Translations under genes and position numbers: made by a program
Shown here: piece after piece, positions 27,021 through 37,883 of the stretch
How positions within the stretch are numbered: position 1 is the first letter of the stretch
Layout of the letters: the number at the start of each line of letters is the position of its first letter
Source of the DNA: Testudinibacter aquarius
Lineage (GTDB): Bacteria; Pseudomonadota; Gammaproteobacteria; Enterobacterales; Pasteurellaceae
DNA: 64,000 nt
Direction of reading: 5' to 3'
Assembly: GCF_004342725.1 (NCBI RefSeq)
Contig: NZ_SMCP01000010.1
Span: 46,241 to 110,240, forward strand
The notes under the pieces: generated by a model
Told to the model about the DNA's origin: nothing
Databases searched by the model: none
Seen by the model: only the letters and a program-made list of their open reading frames with translations

Positions 27021-29645
27021 ATGAAAACAACAGCAGATATCAGACGCGATTTTTTGCGTTTTTTTGAAACCAAAGAGCACCAAATTGTCGCCAGCAGCTC
27101 GTTAGTGCCGGAAAATGATCCGACACTATTGTTTACCAATGCCGGTATGAACCAGTTTAAAGAGGTGTTTCTCGGACAAGATCAACGCAGCTATAAACGT
27201 GCTACTACTGCACAGCGTTGTGTACGTGCCGGTGGCAAGCATAACGATTTAGAAAATGTCGGTTACACCGCGCGTCATCATACCTTTTTCGAAATGCTGG
27301 GCAATTTCAGCTTTGGAGATTATTTTAAACAAGAGGCAATTGAATATGCGTGGGAGTTTCTGACTTCTGCTGCTTGGTTGAACCTGCCAAAAGAAAAATT
27401 GTGGGTCACGGTGTACGCAACTGATCAGGAAGCTTATGATATTTGGAATAAAATTGTTGGTGTACCGGCAGAACGGATCGTGCGGATCGGTGATAACAAA
27501 GGCGCGCCTTATGCGTCAGATAACTTCTGGCAAATGGGCGACACCGGTCCTTGCGGCCCTTGCACCGAGATTTTCTACGATCACGGCGACCACATCTGGG
27601 GCGGTCCACCAGGATCGGCTGAAGAAGATGGCGACCGTTACATCGAAATTTGGAATGTGGTCTTTATGCAATTCAACCGTCAAGCAGATGGTGCTATGTT
27701 GCCGTTGCCGAAACCATCGGTGGATACCGGTATGGGTTTGGAGCGGATTACAGCGGTATTGCAGCATGTGAATTCCAACTATGAGATTGATATTTTCCGC
27801 CGTTTGGTCACGAAAGCCGCCGAGATCACGGATACTGCTGATTTGAAAAATAAATCTTTAAACGTGATTGCCGATCATATTCGCTCTTGTGCGTATTTGA
27901 TTGCCGACGGCGTGATTCCGTCCAATGAAGGGCGTGGTTATGTATTACGCCGGATTATCCGTCGTGCGGTGCGCCACGGTCATTTACTGGGGGCGAAAGG
28001 GGCATTTTTCTATCGCTTGGTGCCGACCTTGATCGAGGTGATGGCGGAAGCCGGAAACGAATTGAAAGAGAATCAAGCGCTAATCGAAAAATTGTTACGC
28101 CAAGAAGAAGAGCAGTTTGCCCGCACGTTAGAGCGTGGTTTGGTGCTGCTAGACGAAGCGTTGGCGAAAGTAGAAGATAATCTGTTGCCTGGCGAAGTGG
28201 TGTTCAAACTTTATGATACCTATGGCTTCCCTTATGATTTAACAGCAGATATTTGCCGTGAAAAAGCGATTACCATTGACCAAGCGGGCTTTGACCGTGC
28301 AATGGAAGCACAACGTCAGCAGGCACAAGCCGCCAGCCAGTTTGGAATTGACTATAGTAATGTTATTTCCGTTGACGGTGAAACTTGTTTCGAAGGCTAC
28401 AGTGAGTCAGAAAGCTTAGGCAAGGTGGTGGCAATTTTCCATGACGGCAAAGAAGTGGAGCGCATTCAAGCCGGACAAAGTGCGGTGGTGGTGCTGGATA
28501 ATACGCCATTTTACGGTGAATCTGGTGGACAAATCGGCGACACAGGACGCTTGGAAAGTCAAAGTGCGGTTTTCACGGTCAAAGATACGCAAAAATATGG
28601 CAAAGTGTTCGGACATATCGGGGAGTTGCGGCAAGGTGAACTGGTGGTAGGGCAGAGTTTGAATGCGGTAGTGGATAGCCAACGTCGTGCCGAAATCTCG
28701 TTAAACCACTCGGCAACGCACTTGCTGCATGCGGCGTTGCGCCAGGTTCTGGGTACTCATGTCAGTCAAAAAGGCTCGTTGGTGTCCGATAGCATGTTGC
28801 GTTTTGATTTTGCGCAACCGGAAGCAATCAGCAAAGCACAATTAACGAACATTGAAAATCTGGTCAACCAACATATTCGTGCCAACTATCCGGTGGTAAC
28901 CGAAATTATGGATTTAGACGCTGCTAAAGCTAAAGGTGCGATGGCATTGTTCGGTGAAAAATACAGCGAGCAAGTGCGGGTGTTGTCAATGGGCGATTTT
29001 TCAACCGAACTGTGTGGCGGAATTCATGCCAACAGAACCGGTGACATAGGGCTATTTAAAATCACCTCTGAAGGGGCAATTGCAGCCGGAATTCGCCGAA
29101 TTGAAGCGGTTACAGGGCAAAATGCGATGGATTGGCTGCATCAGCAGCAAGCGGTGTTACAGCAAAGTGCAGATTTGCTGAAAACCGATGGCAACAGTTT
29201 GCTCGACAAAATTAATCAATTGCAAGAACGCAATAAACGAGCGGAAAAAGAGTTGCAACTGTTGAAGGAGAAGGCCGCACAACAGGCTGGTAATGATTTG
29301 GCGAAGCAGACCCAAACCATTAACGGGGTACAAGTGGTGTTGCAAAAACTGGATGGCGTTGAAGCGAAATCCTTGCGGATGATGGTTGACGACCTGAAAA
29401 ACCAATTGGGTTCAGCCGTGATTGCATTTGCCTCGGTGGCAGACGGTAAAGTGAATTTGATTGTCGGGGTTACAGCGGATTTAACCGCAACAGTGAAAGC
29501 CGGTGAGTTGGTGAACTTGATGGCAGAGCAGGTCGGCGGCAAAGGCGGTGGGCGTCCGGATCTGGCGATGGCAGGCGGCACACAGCTTGAGAATGTTGCG
29601 ATTGCACTCGCCAGCGCCAAGACATGGCTGGAAAATAAATTGTAA
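27021..29645 (+). CDS. alaS: Alanyl-tRNA synthetase
   Basis: AlaRS charges tRNA-Ala and removes mischarged serine or glycine. The 874-residue product has the class II catalytic core at the N-terminus (motif 2 region [13 protein letters not shown], motif 3 GMGLERI), the editing domain with zinc ligands in [11 protein letters not shown] (about residue 565) and [13 protein letters not shown] (about 665), and a C-terminal oligomerisation domain with a coiled-coil around residues 715-760. Length matches E. coli. csrA follows, as in many gammaproteobacteria, after a terminator. Confidence 0.97.
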   Translation: MKTTADIRRDFLRFFETKEHQIVASSSLVPENDPTLLFTNAGMNQFKEVFLGQDQRSYKRATTAQRCVRAGGKHNDLENVGYTARHHTFFEMLGNFSFGDYFKQEAIEYAWEFLTSAAWLNLPKEKLWVTVYATDQEAYDIWNKIVGVPAERIVRIGDNKGAPYASDNFWQMGDTGPCGPCTEIFYDHGDHIWGGPPGSAEEDGDRYIEIWNVVFMQFNRQADGAMLPLPKPSVDTGMGLERITAVLQHVNSNYEIDIFRRLVTKAAEITDTADLKNKSLNVIADHIRSCAYLIADGVIPSNEGRGYVLRRIIRRAVRHGHLLGAKGAFFYRLVPTLIEVMAEAGNELKENQALIEKLLRQEEEQFARTLERGLVLLDEALAKVEDNLLPGEVVFKLYDTYGFPYDLTADICREKAITIDQAGFDRAMEAQRQQAQAASQFGIDYSNVISVDGETCFEGYSESESLGKVVAIFHDGKEVERIQAGQSAVVVLDNTPFYGESGGQIGDTGRLESQSAVFTVKDTQKYGKVFGHIGELRQGELVVGQSLNAVVDSQRRAEISLNHSATHLLHAALRQVLGTHVSQKGSLVSDSMLRFDFAQPEAISKAQLTNIENLVNQHIRANYPVVTEIMDLDAAKAKGAMALFGEKYSEQVRVLSMGDFSTELCGGIHANRTGDIGLFKITSEGAIAAGIRRIEAVTGQNAMDWLHQQQAVLQQSADLLKTDGNSLLDKINQLQERNKRAEKELQLLKEKAAQQAGNDLAKQTQTINGVQVVLQKLDGVEAKSLRMMVDDLKNQLGSAVIAFASVADGKVNLIVGVTADLTATVKAGELVNLMAEQVGGKGGGRPDLAMAGGTQLENVAIALASAKTWLENKL

Positions 29646-29662
29646 TTAAATCAATGCAAATG

Positions 29663-29690
29663 AAAAACAGGGTTTTGACCCTGTTTTTAT
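29663..29690 (+). terminator. Terminator after alaS
   Basis: AAAAACAGGG (29663-29672), loop TTTTGA, CCCTGTTTTT (29679-29688). A textbook rho-independent terminator. Confidence 0.92.
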
Positions 29691-29829
29691 TTTTGTGTGC
29701 CACTGCACATTTTGTGGTTTTTCCATTCACTTTTTTTTATGAAATAAAGTATTATCAATATGTGTTATTTTTCGGTAATAAATATTTTTTACCACAGATA
29801 ATACCTTTATTGCTATCAAAGAGGGATAT

Positions 29830-30015
29830 ATGCTGATTCTGACGAGAAAAATCGGTGAAAGTTTGCTAATCGGAGAAGATATATCGATCTCCGTACTCAG
29901 TGTGCGCGGTAATCAAGTGAAAATTGGAGTTGACGCTCCAAAAGAGGTTGCGGTACATCGAGAGGAAATATATCAGCGTCTTAAAGAAGCAGATGATAAA
30001 AAAGTAGATCAATAG
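29830..30015 (+). CDS. csrA: Carbon storage regulator CsrA
   Basis: CsrA is a small dimeric RNA-binding protein that blocks or stabilises target mRNAs at GGA motifs. The 61-residue product starts [15 protein letters not shown] and has the key RNA-contact residues at both ends of the fold (Leu4/Arg6 region, and Arg44 in [11 protein letters not shown]). A GAGGG site precedes the ATG. It sits between alaS and manB with its own upstream region of about 140 bp. Confidence 0.97.
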   Translation: MLILTRKIGESLLIGEDISISVLSVRGNQVKIGVDAPKEVAVHREEIYQRLKEADDKKVDQ

Positions 30016-30031
30016 TAATTGGAGTTTTCAG

Positions 30032-31399
30032 ATGACAAAATTAACATGTTTCAAAGCTTATGATGTTCGTGGTCGTTTAGGCGATGAATTAAATACCGAT
30101 ATCGCCTATCGTATTGGCCGTGCCTTCGGACAGTTTCTACAGCCTAAGCAAGTGGTTGTCGGTGGTGACGTTCGCTTGAGCAGTAAAGAGCTGAAAAGTG
30201 CCTTAACCAACGGTTTGCTTGATTCCGGGGTTGATGTGATTGATTTGGGATTGACCGGCACTGAAGAGGTCTATTTTGCGACTTCGTTCCTGAAAGTTGA
30301 TGGCGGGATTGAAGTCACAGCCAGCCATAATCCAATGAATTACAATGGATTAAAGTTTGTAAAAGCCGGTTCGCGCCCAATCAGCGCTGATAGTGGTTTA
30401 GGCGATATTCAGAAATTAGCTGAAGAGAATAATTTTCCGGATGTGGCAAAACGTGGTGAGTATAAGCAGCTTTCTGTGTTGCAAGAATATGTCGATCACC
30501 TGTTAACCTATGTTAATTTAGAGAATTTCAATAAGCCGTTAAAACTGGTGATCAATTCCGGAAATGGTGCAGCAGGTCATGTGGTTGACGAATTGGAAGC
30601 GCGTTTTAAACAGCATGCGCCGTTGGTCAGCTTTATTAAAGTCCACAATGAGCCGGACGGCAACTTCCCACACGGGATCCCTAACCCGATTTTGCATGAA
30701 AACCGTCAAGATACCATTGATGCGGTGCTGGCAAACAAGGCAGATATGGGGATTGCTTTTGACGGTGACTTTGACCGTTGTTTCTTGTTTGATGAAAACG
30801 CCACTTTTATCGAAGGTTATTATATTGTCGGTCTATTAGGACAGGCATTCTTGGCGAAAAACCCGGGGGCTAAAATTATCCTCGATCCACGTTTGATGTG
30901 GAACACCGTTGAGTTGGTTGAAGAAATGGGCGGTGAAGCGGTGGTGTCTAAATCCGGACACTCGTTTATCAAAGAAAAAATGCGCGCAGTTGATGCAATT
31001 TATGGCGGCGAAATGAGTGCACACCACTATTTCCGTGACTTCTTCTATTGTGATAGCGGCATGATCCCATGGCTATTGGCGGCAGAATTGTTGTGCACCA
31101 CGGGTAAAACCTTGGGGCAATTGGTCGGTGACCGTTTGAATGCTTATCCATCTCCTGGGGAGATCAACAGCAAGCTGGAAGATGCGCAAGTGGCGATTGC
31201 CCGTGTGCGTGACTTCTATGAAAAAGATGCCATTGCAGTCGATGAAATGGACGGCATCAGCATTGAATATCCGACCTGGCGTTTCAACCTGCGTAGTTCC
31301 AATACTGAACCGGTGGTTCGTCTAAACTTGGAAACGCGTGGTGACAAAGCGCTGATGGAAGAGAAAACCACTGAGATTTTAGCCTTACTCAGACAGTAG
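30032..31399 (+). CDS. manB: Phosphomannomutase/phosphoglucomutase-family enzyme
   Basis: A 455-residue alpha-D-phosphohexomutase. The phosphoserine motif [11 protein letters not shown] is at about residues 95-105, the Mg2+ loop DGDFDRCF at about 246, the sugar-recognition loop [10 protein letters not shown] at about 326, and the phosphate-binding loop [12 protein letters not shown] at about 426. Overall pattern is that of E. coli CpsG/ManB, which makes mannose-1-phosphate for GDP-mannose. It follows csrA by 16 bp and precedes galU, a sugar-nucleotide context. Glucose phosphates are a possible alternative substrate. Confidence 0.88.
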   Translation: MTKLTCFKAYDVRGRLGDELNTDIAYRIGRAFGQFLQPKQVVVGGDVRLSSKELKSALTNGLLDSGVDVIDLGLTGTEEVYFATSFLKVDGGIEVTASHNPMNYNGLKFVKAGSRPISADSGLGDIQKLAEENNFPDVAKRGEYKQLSVLQEYVDHLLTYVNLENFNKPLKLVINSGNGAAGHVVDELEARFKQHAPLVSFIKVHNEPDGNFPHGIPNPILHENRQDTIDAVLANKADMGIAFDGDFDRCFLFDENATFIEGYYIVGLLGQAFLAKNPGAKIILDPRLMWNTVELVEEMGGEAVVSKSGHSFIKEKMRAVDAIYGGEMSAHHYFRDFFYCDSGMIPWLLAAELLCTTGKTLGQLVGDRLNAYPSPGEINSKLEDAQVAIARVRDFYEKDAIAVDEMDGISIEYPTWRFNLRSSNTEPVVRLNLETRGDKALMEEKTTEILALLRQ

Positions 31400-31416
31400 T
31401 TTTAGCGTAAAATACT

Positions 31417-31452
31417 ATCCGCTTTCAGGTTGTTACTGAAAGCGGATTTTGC
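31417..31452 (+). terminator. Terminator between manB and galU
   Basis: Perfect 12-bp arms ATCCGCTTTCAG (31417-31428) and CTGAAAGCGGAT (31436-31447), 7-nt loop, then TTTT. It ends 40 bp before the galU start, so galU may need its own promoter or read-through. Confidence 0.85.
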
Positions 31453-31492
31453 TATTTCTTTAATGACCAAACTGATGATAAAAGGATATTAC

Positions 31493-32380
31493 ATGAAAGT
31501 TATTATTCCCGTTGCCGGATTAGGCACTCGAATGTTGCCTGCGACCAAAGCTATTCCGAAAGAGATGTTGACGATTGTAGATAAACCGTTGATTCAATAT
31601 GTGGTCAGTGAATGTGTCAATGCAGGCGTCAAAGAGATTATCTTAGTCACTCACTCCTCTAAAAACTCAATTGAGAACCATTTTGATACGTCGTATGAAT
31701 TGGAATCTATGCTCGAAAAACGAGTGAAGCGCCAGTTGCTGGAAGAAGTGCGGTCAATTATTCCGCAGGGTGTTACGATTATGCATGTGCGGCAGGGGAA
31801 TGCCAAGGGCTTAGGGCACGCTGTGTTGTGTGCCAAACCGCTCGTTGGCGATGAGCCTTTTGCGGTGGTGTTGCCGGATGTGATTTTGGCAGAGTTCAGT
31901 GCCGATCAGAAAAAAGAGAATTTGGCCGCCATGCTGCAACGTTTCAAACAAACCAAAATCAGCCAAATTATGGTGGCGCCGGTAGCGGTGGAAGATGTCA
32001 GCAACTACGGTATTGTCGATTGCGGTGAAGCGGTGTTGGAAGCCGGGCAAAGTGCGGTGATCAATAACATTGTAGAAAAACCAGCTCAAGAAGAAGCCCC
32101 ATCAAATCTTTCCGTCGTCGGGCGTTATGTGTTCTCGAGTGCGATTTGGAATTTATTGGCAAAAACACCGGTCGGTGTTGGGGATGAAATTCAGTTAACT
32201 GATGCAATTGATATGCTTATCGAGCAAGAAACCGTGGAAGCATTTCATATGAGCGGCAAAACCTTTGATTGCGGTGATAAGTTGGGGTATTTGCAAGCGA
32301 TTGTTGAATACGGCGTCAAACACCCGAAATTGGGTGGCGAATTTAAGCAGTTTTTGCAGCAGTTTAGCAAAACACTGTAG
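31493..32380 (+). CDS. galU: UTP-glucose-1-phosphate uridylyltransferase
   Basis: GalU makes UDP-glucose for lipooligosaccharide, galactose metabolism and osmotic compounds. The 295-residue product opens with the nucleotide-binding signature [20 protein letters not shown] and has [15 protein letters not shown] and [12 protein letters not shown] segments typical of bacterial GalU. ATG 31493 follows an AAAGGA site; 21 codons of open frame upstream are not part of the protein. Acts as a tetramer in the cytoplasm in related species. Confidence 0.95.
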   Translation: MKVIIPVAGLGTRMLPATKAIPKEMLTIVDKPLIQYVVSECVNAGVKEIILVTHSSKNSIENHFDTSYELESMLEKRVKRQLLEEVRSIIPQGVTIMHVRQGNAKGLGHAVLCAKPLVGDEPFAVVLPDVILAEFSADQKKENLAAMLQRFKQTKISQIMVAPVAVEDVSNYGIVDCGEAVLEAGQSAVINNIVEKPAQEEAPSNLSVVGRYVFSSAIWNLLAKTPVGVGDEIQLTDAIDMLIEQETVEAFHMSGKTFDCGDKLGYLQAIVEYGVKHPKLGGEFKQFLQQFSKTL

Positions 32381-32435
32381 TTATAAAATAGCGCAAGCTA
32401 ATCGGGTGGCGAGTACCACCCGAAAGCTCAAGGGC

Positions 32436-33386
32436 TTAGCCTTCTAAGGTATAAGGCAGCGGATATAAGCACAGCGGTTGTGGATTATCCTCGCTTAAGC
32501 GGAAACGCTGACTTGATTCAGTATCATTTGCCAAAACCACTTGTAGCCACAACACACCGTCCTGTCGCACATAATTTAAAACGGAGCCGGTTTTGCGCCA
32601 GTTGCTATCCAGCAGCAGTTCAACAGCTTGTCCGAGGCTCGGATCGGTATCAGATTGACCTACCAACGTGAATAGTGCTCTTTTGTTGGCACCGCGATAT
32701 TTGGCTCTGGCGATGGTTTCTTGCCCGATATAGCAACCTTTATGGAAAGAGACGGTTTGTTCCAGCAGTTGTAAATTGATGGCTTGAGGAATAAATTGAT
32801 TCTGGCTTTCTGCCGTTAGTAACGGTATGCCGTCTTGAATATCCAACAGATCCCAAGCGGTTGTAGTGACGGTTGGGGTGATCAAAACCGCACTTTCACT
32901 GATCAAGATCCAACGTGGCTGAGGGTGTTCAATATACAATAAACTCTGCCCATCAGCATGAATCAGCGGCGTTTCGGCATTCGGCAGTTGCTCGCTGAGG
33001 GCTGTGATGGTTTGCGATGCTTGTCTGCCGGCAAAGCCGATTAAAGTGCGGTCTTGCACCAGCTTAAAACTGACTTTTGAAAAGACTGCATATTTTTTCA
33101 GTTGTTCCAATGCCGTTGGCATCAATGCGTTGCGGATAATAAAATAAAATTGCTGCGAGCCAACACGAACCAGGCGGAACACTGACCAAACTTTGCCTTT
33201 AGGATCACAATGTGCGGTTAACGTTGAATTTCCGACCGTCAATTTGCTGATATCAGTGGTTAACTGACCTTGTAAAAATTTTTCACTGTCCTCACCGCTC
33301 ACTTCAATTAATTGGTAGTGGCTCAATTCACAAACCATGTTGGGATGGGTTTCTGTCATCAGTGGGTATTGGCAATGTATTGTCAT
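32436..33386 (-). CDS. ygfZ: tRNA-modifying protein YgfZ
   Basis: YgfZ is a folate-binding protein that supports certain iron-sulfur enzymes, among them the tRNA methylthiotransferase MiaB. The 316-residue product contains the invariant motif KGCYIGQETIAR (about residues 224-235) with the key cysteine, and has the GcvT-like fold pattern (FLQGQLTTDI, CDPKGKVWSVFRL). The start at 33386 has AAGAGA upstream; ATGs at 33359 and 33338 are alternatives, the last being closer to homologues' starts. Confidence 0.92.
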   Translation of the reverse strand: MTIHCQYPLMTETHPNMVCELSHYQLIEVSGEDSEKFLQGQLTTDISKLTVGNSTLTAHCDPKGKVWSVFRLVRVGSQQFYFIIRNALMPTALEQLKKYAVFSKVSFKLVQDRTLIGFAGRQASQTITALSEQLPNAETPLIHADGQSLLYIEHPQPRWILISESAVLITPTVTTTAWDLLDIQDGIPLLTAESQNQFIPQAINLQLLEQTVSFHKGCYIGQETIARAKYRGANKRALFTLVGQSDTDPSLGQAVELLLDSNWRKTGSVLNYVRQDGVLWLQVVLANDTESSQRFRLSEDNPQPLCLYPLPYTLEG

Positions 33387-33565
33387 GGTTTTCTCTTTTT
33401 AGCATGGATAAGTCGTCTTGATTCTACACTGATTTCAGGGCAAAAGGCTATCGTTAAAAATGCGATCAAATCTTAAATTATGTAGTTTTTATGACAATTT
33501 TTATACAATCAATCTCTTTATCCTTATTTGCATTACTCACGTTCTTCACTAAACAAGGATATTGT

Positions 33566-34024
33566 ATGAACTTAAGCAAAACAGCAGGATTGATTATCGC
33601 CATGTTACCTTTTTTAGCTCAAGCAGCGCCTAATGCTAACGGTTTATTAACCGTGCCGAGTCAATATAATGCGACAGAAACCGTAGAATTGATTGAAAAA
33701 ACGGTTACTGACAAAGGTATGACGGTTTTCGGCGTAGTTGACCATCAAAAAGCGGCGCAAGACAATGGCTTGACCATGCCTGCGGCGACGGTGGTTTTAT
33801 TTGGTAGCCCTAAAGTCGGCACACCGATTATGATTGAACATCCAACAATCGCAATTGATTTGCCGCTGAAAGCGTTGGTGTGGGAAGACAAAGCCGGTAA
33901 GGTATTTGTTTCATTAAATCAAGCGGAATTTCTGGGCAATCGCCATGAAGTGCCGCAAGAACTCTCACAAAAATTAGCGGGAGCTGAAAAGTTGCTTTCC
34001 AATACAGTGAGCGCAGCTAAATAA
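33566..34024 (+). CDS. DUF302 family exported protein
   Basis: A 152-residue protein with a cleavable signal peptide (residues about 1-21, ending AQA) and a DUF302 domain. The ATG at 33566 follows AAGGAT and gives a clean signal peptide; 25 codons of open frame upstream add a second hydrophobic stretch and are unlikely to be coding. DUF302 proteins are small and of unknown function. Some are found in thermostable or stress-related contexts. Nothing in the neighbours (ygfZ, pckA) suggests a job. Confidence 0.8.
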   Translation: MNLSKTAGLIIAMLPFLAQAAPNANGLLTVPSQYNATETVELIEKTVTDKGMTVFGVVDHQKAAQDNGLTMPAATVVLFGSPKVGTPIMIEHPTIAIDLPLKALVWEDKAGKVFVSLNQAEFLGNRHEVPQELSQKLAGAEKLLSNTVSAAK

Positions 34025-34059
34025 GCAACCCTAACGAAATTACTTTACTCGCCCATAAA

Positions 34060-34087
34060 AAACCGCACTTTGTTCAAAGTGCGGTTT
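34060..34087. terminator. Bidirectional uptake-signal terminator
   Basis: AAACCGCACTTTG (34060-34072), TT, CAAAGTGCGGTTT (34075-34087). A 13-bp perfect stem between the convergent DUF302 gene and pckA, with A-run and T-rich flanks. Confidence 0.9.
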
Positions 34088-34107
34088 GTCATTATGATTG
34101 ATTAAAC

Positions 34108-35724
34108 TTAGGCTTTTGGACCGGCGGCGACTAAAGCTTTGCCTTCATCGTTGTCGGTATATTTGTCGAAGTTTTTCGCAAAACGTCCTGCCAAATCTTC
34201 TGCTTTGGCTTGCCACTGTGCTTTATCGGCATAAGTATCACGCGGATCCAAAATCGCCGGATCAACGCCCGGAAGTGCTGTCGGAATGGCTAAGCTAAAG
34301 ATAGGTAATTGATTCATTTCTGCTTTTTCAATTGAACCGTCTAAGATCGCATCAATGATACCACGAGTATCTTTAATAGAGATCCGTTTACCTGTTCCGT
34401 TCCAACCGGTGTTGACCAAATAGGCTTCCGCACCGGAGGCTTGCATGCGTTTTACCAGCACTTCTGCGTATTGTGTCGGATGTAATGACAGGAATGCTGC
34501 ACCGAAACAGGCGGAGAAGGTTGGCGTTGGCTCAGTGATGCCGCGCTCAGTACCGGCCAGTTTGGCGGTGAAACCAGACAGGAAGTAATATTGAGTTTGT
34601 TCCGGGGTCAGTTTAGAAACCGGAGGCAACACGCCGAAGGCATCTGCCGTCAAGAAGATCACTTTTTTCGCATGACCCGCTTTAGAAACTGGTTTAACGA
34701 TATTTTGGATGTGGTAGATCGGATAAGAAACCCGTGTATTTTCGGTTTTCGATCCGTCGTTGAAATCAATAGTGCCATCTTCCAATACCACTACGTTTTC
34801 TAACAGCGCATCACGTTTAATCGCACGGTAAATATCCGGCTCAGCTTCTTCAGACAGATTGATGGTTTTGGCATAGCAACCGCCTTCGTAGTTGAATACG
34901 CCTTCATCGTCCCAACCGTGTTCGTCATCACCAATCAGACGGCGTTTCGGATCAGTAGAAAGGGTGGTTTTGCCGGTGCCGGACAAGCCGAAGAAGACCG
35001 CAACATCGCCATCTTCGCCAACGTTGGCAGAACAGTGCATTGACGCTACCCCTTTTAACGGCAGGAAGTAGTTCATCATTGAGAACATGCCTTTTTTCAT
35101 CTCGCCGCCGTACCAAGTTCCACCGATCAGTTGCACGCCTTCGGTCAGGTTGAACGCCACAAAGTTTTCCGAGTTCAAGCCTTGCGCTTTCCAGTTCGGG
35201 TTAGTGGTTTTTGATCCGTTTAATACCGTGAAATCCGGTTTGAAGCCTTTCAGCTCTTCATCACTTGGGCGGATAAACATATTTTTCACAAAGTGCGCTT
35301 GCCATGCCACTTCAGTCACGATCCGCACTGCTAAACGGGTGTCAGGGTTGGTGCCGCAGAAGGCATCGATCACAAACAAGCGTTTGCTGGAAAGTTGATC
35401 GGCAACCAATTTTTTCAGACTGCCCCAGGTCTCTTGGGTCATGGTTTTATTATCGTTTTTGGCTTTGTCGCTGGTCCACCACACGCTGTCTTTGGTTTTT
35501 TCGTCCAAGACGATATATTTGTCTTTCGGTGAGCGTCCGGTGAAAATGCCGGTATCGACCGCTACTGCACCGGTGGTGGTCAATGTGCCTTTTTCGTAAC
35601 CTTGTAAATCTGCTTTGGTTTCTTCTTCAAACAAGAATTCATAACTTGGGTTATATACCACTTCTTTAACATCGTGGATTCCCAATACGGCCAATTCTTT
35701 TACTACTGAAGCTACATCTGTCAT
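34108..35724 (-). CDS. pckA: Phosphoenolpyruvate carboxykinase (ATP)
   Basis: PckA interconverts oxaloacetate plus ATP and PEP plus CO2 plus ADP. In succinate-forming Pasteurellaceae it also fixes CO2 towards oxaloacetate. The 538-residue product has the kinase-1a P-loop [11 protein letters not shown] (about residues 247-257), the metal site [11 protein letters not shown] (about 266), the R-x-x-x signature [10 protein letters not shown] (about 61) and [11 protein letters not shown]. It belongs to a conserved cluster with hslO, hslR and yrfG upstream on the same strand. Confidence 0.97.
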   Translation of the reverse strand: MTDVASVVKELAVLGIHDVKEVVYNPSYEFLFEEETKADLQGYEKGTLTTTGAVAVDTGIFTGRSPKDKYIVLDEKTKDSVWWTSDKAKNDNKTMTQETWGSLKKLVADQLSSKRLFVIDAFCGTNPDTRLAVRIVTEVAWQAHFVKNMFIRPSDEELKGFKPDFTVLNGSKTTNPNWKAQGLNSENFVAFNLTEGVQLIGGTWYGGEMKKGMFSMMNYFLPLKGVASMHCSANVGEDGDVAVFFGLSGTGKTTLSTDPKRRLIGDDEHGWDDEGVFNYEGGCYAKTINLSEEAEPDIYRAIKRDALLENVVVLEDGTIDFNDGSKTENTRVSYPIYHIQNIVKPVSKAGHAKKVIFLTADAFGVLPPVSKLTPEQTQYYFLSGFTAKLAGTERGITEPTPTFSACFGAAFLSLHPTQYAEVLVKRMQASGAEAYLVNTGWNGTGKRISIKDTRGIIDAILDGSIEKAEMNQLPIFSLAIPTALPGVDPAILDPRDTYADKAQWQAKAEDLAGRFAKNFDKYTDNDEGKALVAAGPKA

Positions 35725-35846
35725 CTTTATTACCTCTGTTTTTGAGTAAGTTATTAAAATTAAATTCCGCAGTTATTGTAGAAGAAAAACAGAAATAAAA
35801 ATGTTAGCTGGATCAAACTATTCAACATAGTTATCAGAAAAAAAGT

Positions 35847-35873
35847 AAGCGCGAGCCTTGTTGCGTCGCGCTT
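35847..35873 (-). terminator. Terminator after hslO
   Basis: AAGCGCGA (35847-35854) pairs with TCGCGCTT (35866-35873). On the minus strand the stem is followed by ACTTTTTTT, so it ends hslO before pckA. Confidence 0.8.
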
Positions 35874-35908
35874 TTTAATAGAATTAGGTATTCCTGTTAA
35901 GGAATTGT

Positions 35909-36796
35909 TTAGGCACGGTTCGAATTTTGTTTAAGTTGTTCGATAGCCTGTTTGTCGAAAAAATAGTGGGTGCCACAACATTCGCATTGCATATCAATAC
36001 TGCCATTATGTTCGTGCAAAATTTCATCAATTTCAGCATCATCAATCAATAATAGTGCTGCCCCGGAGCGCTCTGCGGAGCAACCGCAGTGGAAGCTGAC
36101 CGCACTTGGAGTAAACAACTCGACGGTTTCTTCGTGATACAGTCGGTACAACAACTCTTCTGCCGGCAAAGCAAACAATTCCTGCGCTTTAACCGTGTGG
36201 GTCAGCATCTGCAAATGGTCTAAATCATCCAACGAGCCGCTACCGTCCGGCATAATTTGCAGCAGCATACCGGCGGCAACCGGTTTGCCTTCAAACTCAC
36301 CGGTTTTGATGAAAAGTGCGGTTTTCAGTTGTTCGGAGCGTTCGAAATAGTCCTGTAGGCACTCACTGATTGTCGCTTTGCTCAATTCGACAATCCCTTG
36401 ATAACGCTCGCCCTGTTTTGGGTTGATAGAAATCACTAACACTGCTTTGCCGATCATCTGCTGCAAGCTGCTGTCGTCAGCAATTTCGCCTTCCACCCGT
36501 GCCAATGCACGCAATTGCAGCTGATGATTGCCGTTGACCAACGCCAGCTTTAACGGACCATCTCCTTGAATTTGAACGGTAATATCGCCTTCGAATTTCA
36601 GCGTGGCAGTCAATAAACCGGTCGCTACCAGCATCTCGCCCAGTAGATTCTGTACCGCTTTCGGATAATGATGGGTATTCAAGGTTTCTTCAAAAGTGCG
36701 GTTCAAGCGCACCCATTCGCCACGCACCGCTTTTTGCTGAAACAGGTAGCGGTGCAGGGTGTCATTGTCTGGTTGGTAAGCTTTAAATTCGGTCAT
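35909..36796 (-). CDS. hslO: Redox-regulated chaperone Hsp33
   Basis: Hsp33 is a holdase switched on by oxidation together with unfolding. The 295-residue product has the C-terminal zinc centre as CGC (FHCGCS, about residue 236) and CECC (MQCECCGTHYF, about 268), the four-cysteine switch of the family. The N-terminal domain opens DTLHRYLF. In E. coli hslO lies directly downstream of hslR; here a relBE module separates them. Confidence 0.96.
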   Translation of the reverse strand: MTEFKAYQPDNDTLHRYLFQQKAVRGEWVRLNRTFEETLNTHHYPKAVQNLLGEMLVATGLLTATLKFEGDITVQIQGDGPLKLALVNGNHQLQLRALARVEGEIADDSSLQQMIGKAVLVISINPKQGERYQGIVELSKATISECLQDYFERSEQLKTALFIKTGEFEGKPVAAGMLLQIMPDGSGSLDDLDHLQMLTHTVKAQELFALPAEELLYRLYHEETVELFTPSAVSFHCGCSAERSGAALLLIDDAEIDEILHEHNGSIDMQCECCGTHYFFDKQAIEQLKQNSNRA

Positions 36797-36902
36797 ATTT
36801 TATCCATTGTGATTTATTTATGTTTGGCTTGTATATATGGGTGTTTTGTGGATTTGCAAGGGGAACAAATAATGGGTTGATCTCATTTCCTAGTCTAATT
36901 TC

Positions 36903-37196
36903 TTAATATGTGCCGATTCGTTTTTGCGTATTTTTATAGACTTTCTCACTGTCACGCTGACCAATAGCAATCACAAAAACTGTTACTTTTTCATCTTGTA
37001 CTTGATAGATCAAGCGATACCCAGAAGTGCGTAATTTAATTTTGTAACAATTTGGAAATTCCCGTAATCGATTGGTTTCAATTTTAGGATTTTTTAGGAC
37101 TTCAAAAAGTTTCTTTTTAAGTTGAACTTTGATTGTTTCCCCTAATTTTCGCCACTCTTTTAATGCTCTTGGATCAAAAACCAGTTCATAGCTCAT
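36903..37196 (-). CDS. relE: RelE toxin (mRNA interferase)
   Basis: RelE cleaves mRNA in the ribosomal A site. The 97-residue product follows the E. coli protein closely: FDPRALKEWRKLG at the start and CYKIKLRTSGYRLIYQV in the centre, with the catalytic lysines and arginine, then GQRDSEKVY with the C-terminal Arg and Tyr. All residues known to matter are kept, so it is probably active. Its start overlaps the relB end by 11 bp, which couples the two genes. It lies between hslR and hslO, where E. coli has nothing. Confidence 0.94.
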   Translation of the reverse strand: MSYELVFDPRALKEWRKLGETIKVQLKKKLFEVLKNPKIETNRLREFPNCYKIKLRTSGYRLIYQVQDEKVTVFVIAIGQRDSEKVYKNTQKRIGTY

Positions 37197-37428
37197 CTAA
37201 AGTTACCTTGATACCTTGCTCAGGATTATTTAGTCGATAGCGTACGGTTTCAAGTAATGCTAAATCCTCGTCGTTGAGCATAACGGTCTGAATGGGAAAT
37301 TTTTTATTTTGTGCTACATATTGAAACAAGATTCGAACGGCTTCGGTCGGAGTCATATTCATTTTTTGTAATGCGTGATAGGCATCTTGCTTCAACTGAT
37401 CATCTAAACGGATATTTAACGTTGCCAT
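37186..37428 (-). CDS. relB: RelB antitoxin
   Basis: RelB neutralises RelE and represses the operon. The 80-residue protein has an N-terminal ribbon-helix-helix (ATLNIRLDDQLKQDAYHAL) and a C-terminal toxin-binding arm ending VTLDEL, as in E. coli. ATG 37428 is used because it gives the standard N-terminus and follows a GGAG site (revcomp of CTCC at 37435-37438); 20 upstream codons are open but include the operator region. A palindrome upstream is a good operator candidate. Confidence 0.94.
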   Translation of the reverse strand: MATLNIRLDDQLKQDAYHALQKMNMTPTEAVRILFQYVAQNKKFPIQTVMLNDEDLALLETVRYRLNNPEQGIKVTLDEL

Positions 37429-37461
37429 ATTAGCTCCTTTCGTTTTATTATCAGCATAAAT

Positions 37462-37483
37462 TGTAATGCAAAATAGCATTACA
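37462..37483. promoter_or_regulatory. Putative relBE operator
   Basis: TGTAATGC (37462-37469), AAAATA, GCATTACA (37476-37483): a perfect inverted repeat 34 bp before relB. It contains TTGTAAT, the core of the known E. coli relBE operator. Confidence 0.65.
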
Positions 37484-37499
37484 CTCAAGTAAGAATTGG

Positions 37500-37880
37500 C
37501 TATTCTTGATACTTAAACCGAATCAAATCGCGCCGTTCTTTTTTATTCGGGCGCCGTTCGGGGTTGGGCATGGAAAGAGCGTTGGCTTTACGGGCGGCGG
37601 CGATTTGTTCGCGTTTGGTGATGCTGGCAGTGGTTTCTTGATATAGCAACTGTGCCTGTGCTGCGCCGTTGCGTTTGTCGGAGATGGATAAAATTTCCAC
37701 CTCTTTTTCATCACTGCCTTGACGCAACTTCAGCATTGCACCGATTTCGACGATTTTGCTGGGTTTGCTTCGCTGTCCGTTATAATGCACCTTGCCGCCG
37801 TCGATCATCTCGCGGGCAATCGAGCGGGTTTTATAAAAACGGGCCGCCCACAGCCATTTGTCCAATCTGACCTGTTCCAT
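37500..37880 (-). CDS. hslR: Ribosome-associated heat shock protein Hsp15
   Basis: Hsp15 binds 50S subunits that carry a stalled peptidyl-tRNA after abortive translation. The 126-residue product has an S4-type RNA-binding domain at the start (VRLDKWLWAARFYKTRS, then MIDGGKVHYNGQRSKPSK) and a basic C-terminal tail (RRPNKKERRDLIRFK). It begins 3 bp after yrfG, so the two are one operon, as in E. coli. Confidence 0.94.
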   Translation of the reverse strand: MEQVRLDKWLWAARFYKTRSIAREMIDGGKVHYNGQRSKPSKIVEIGAMLKLRQGSDEKEVEILSISDKRNGAAQAQLLYQETTASITKREQIAAARKANALSMPNPERRPNKKERRDLIRFKYQE

Positions 37881-37883
37881 TTT

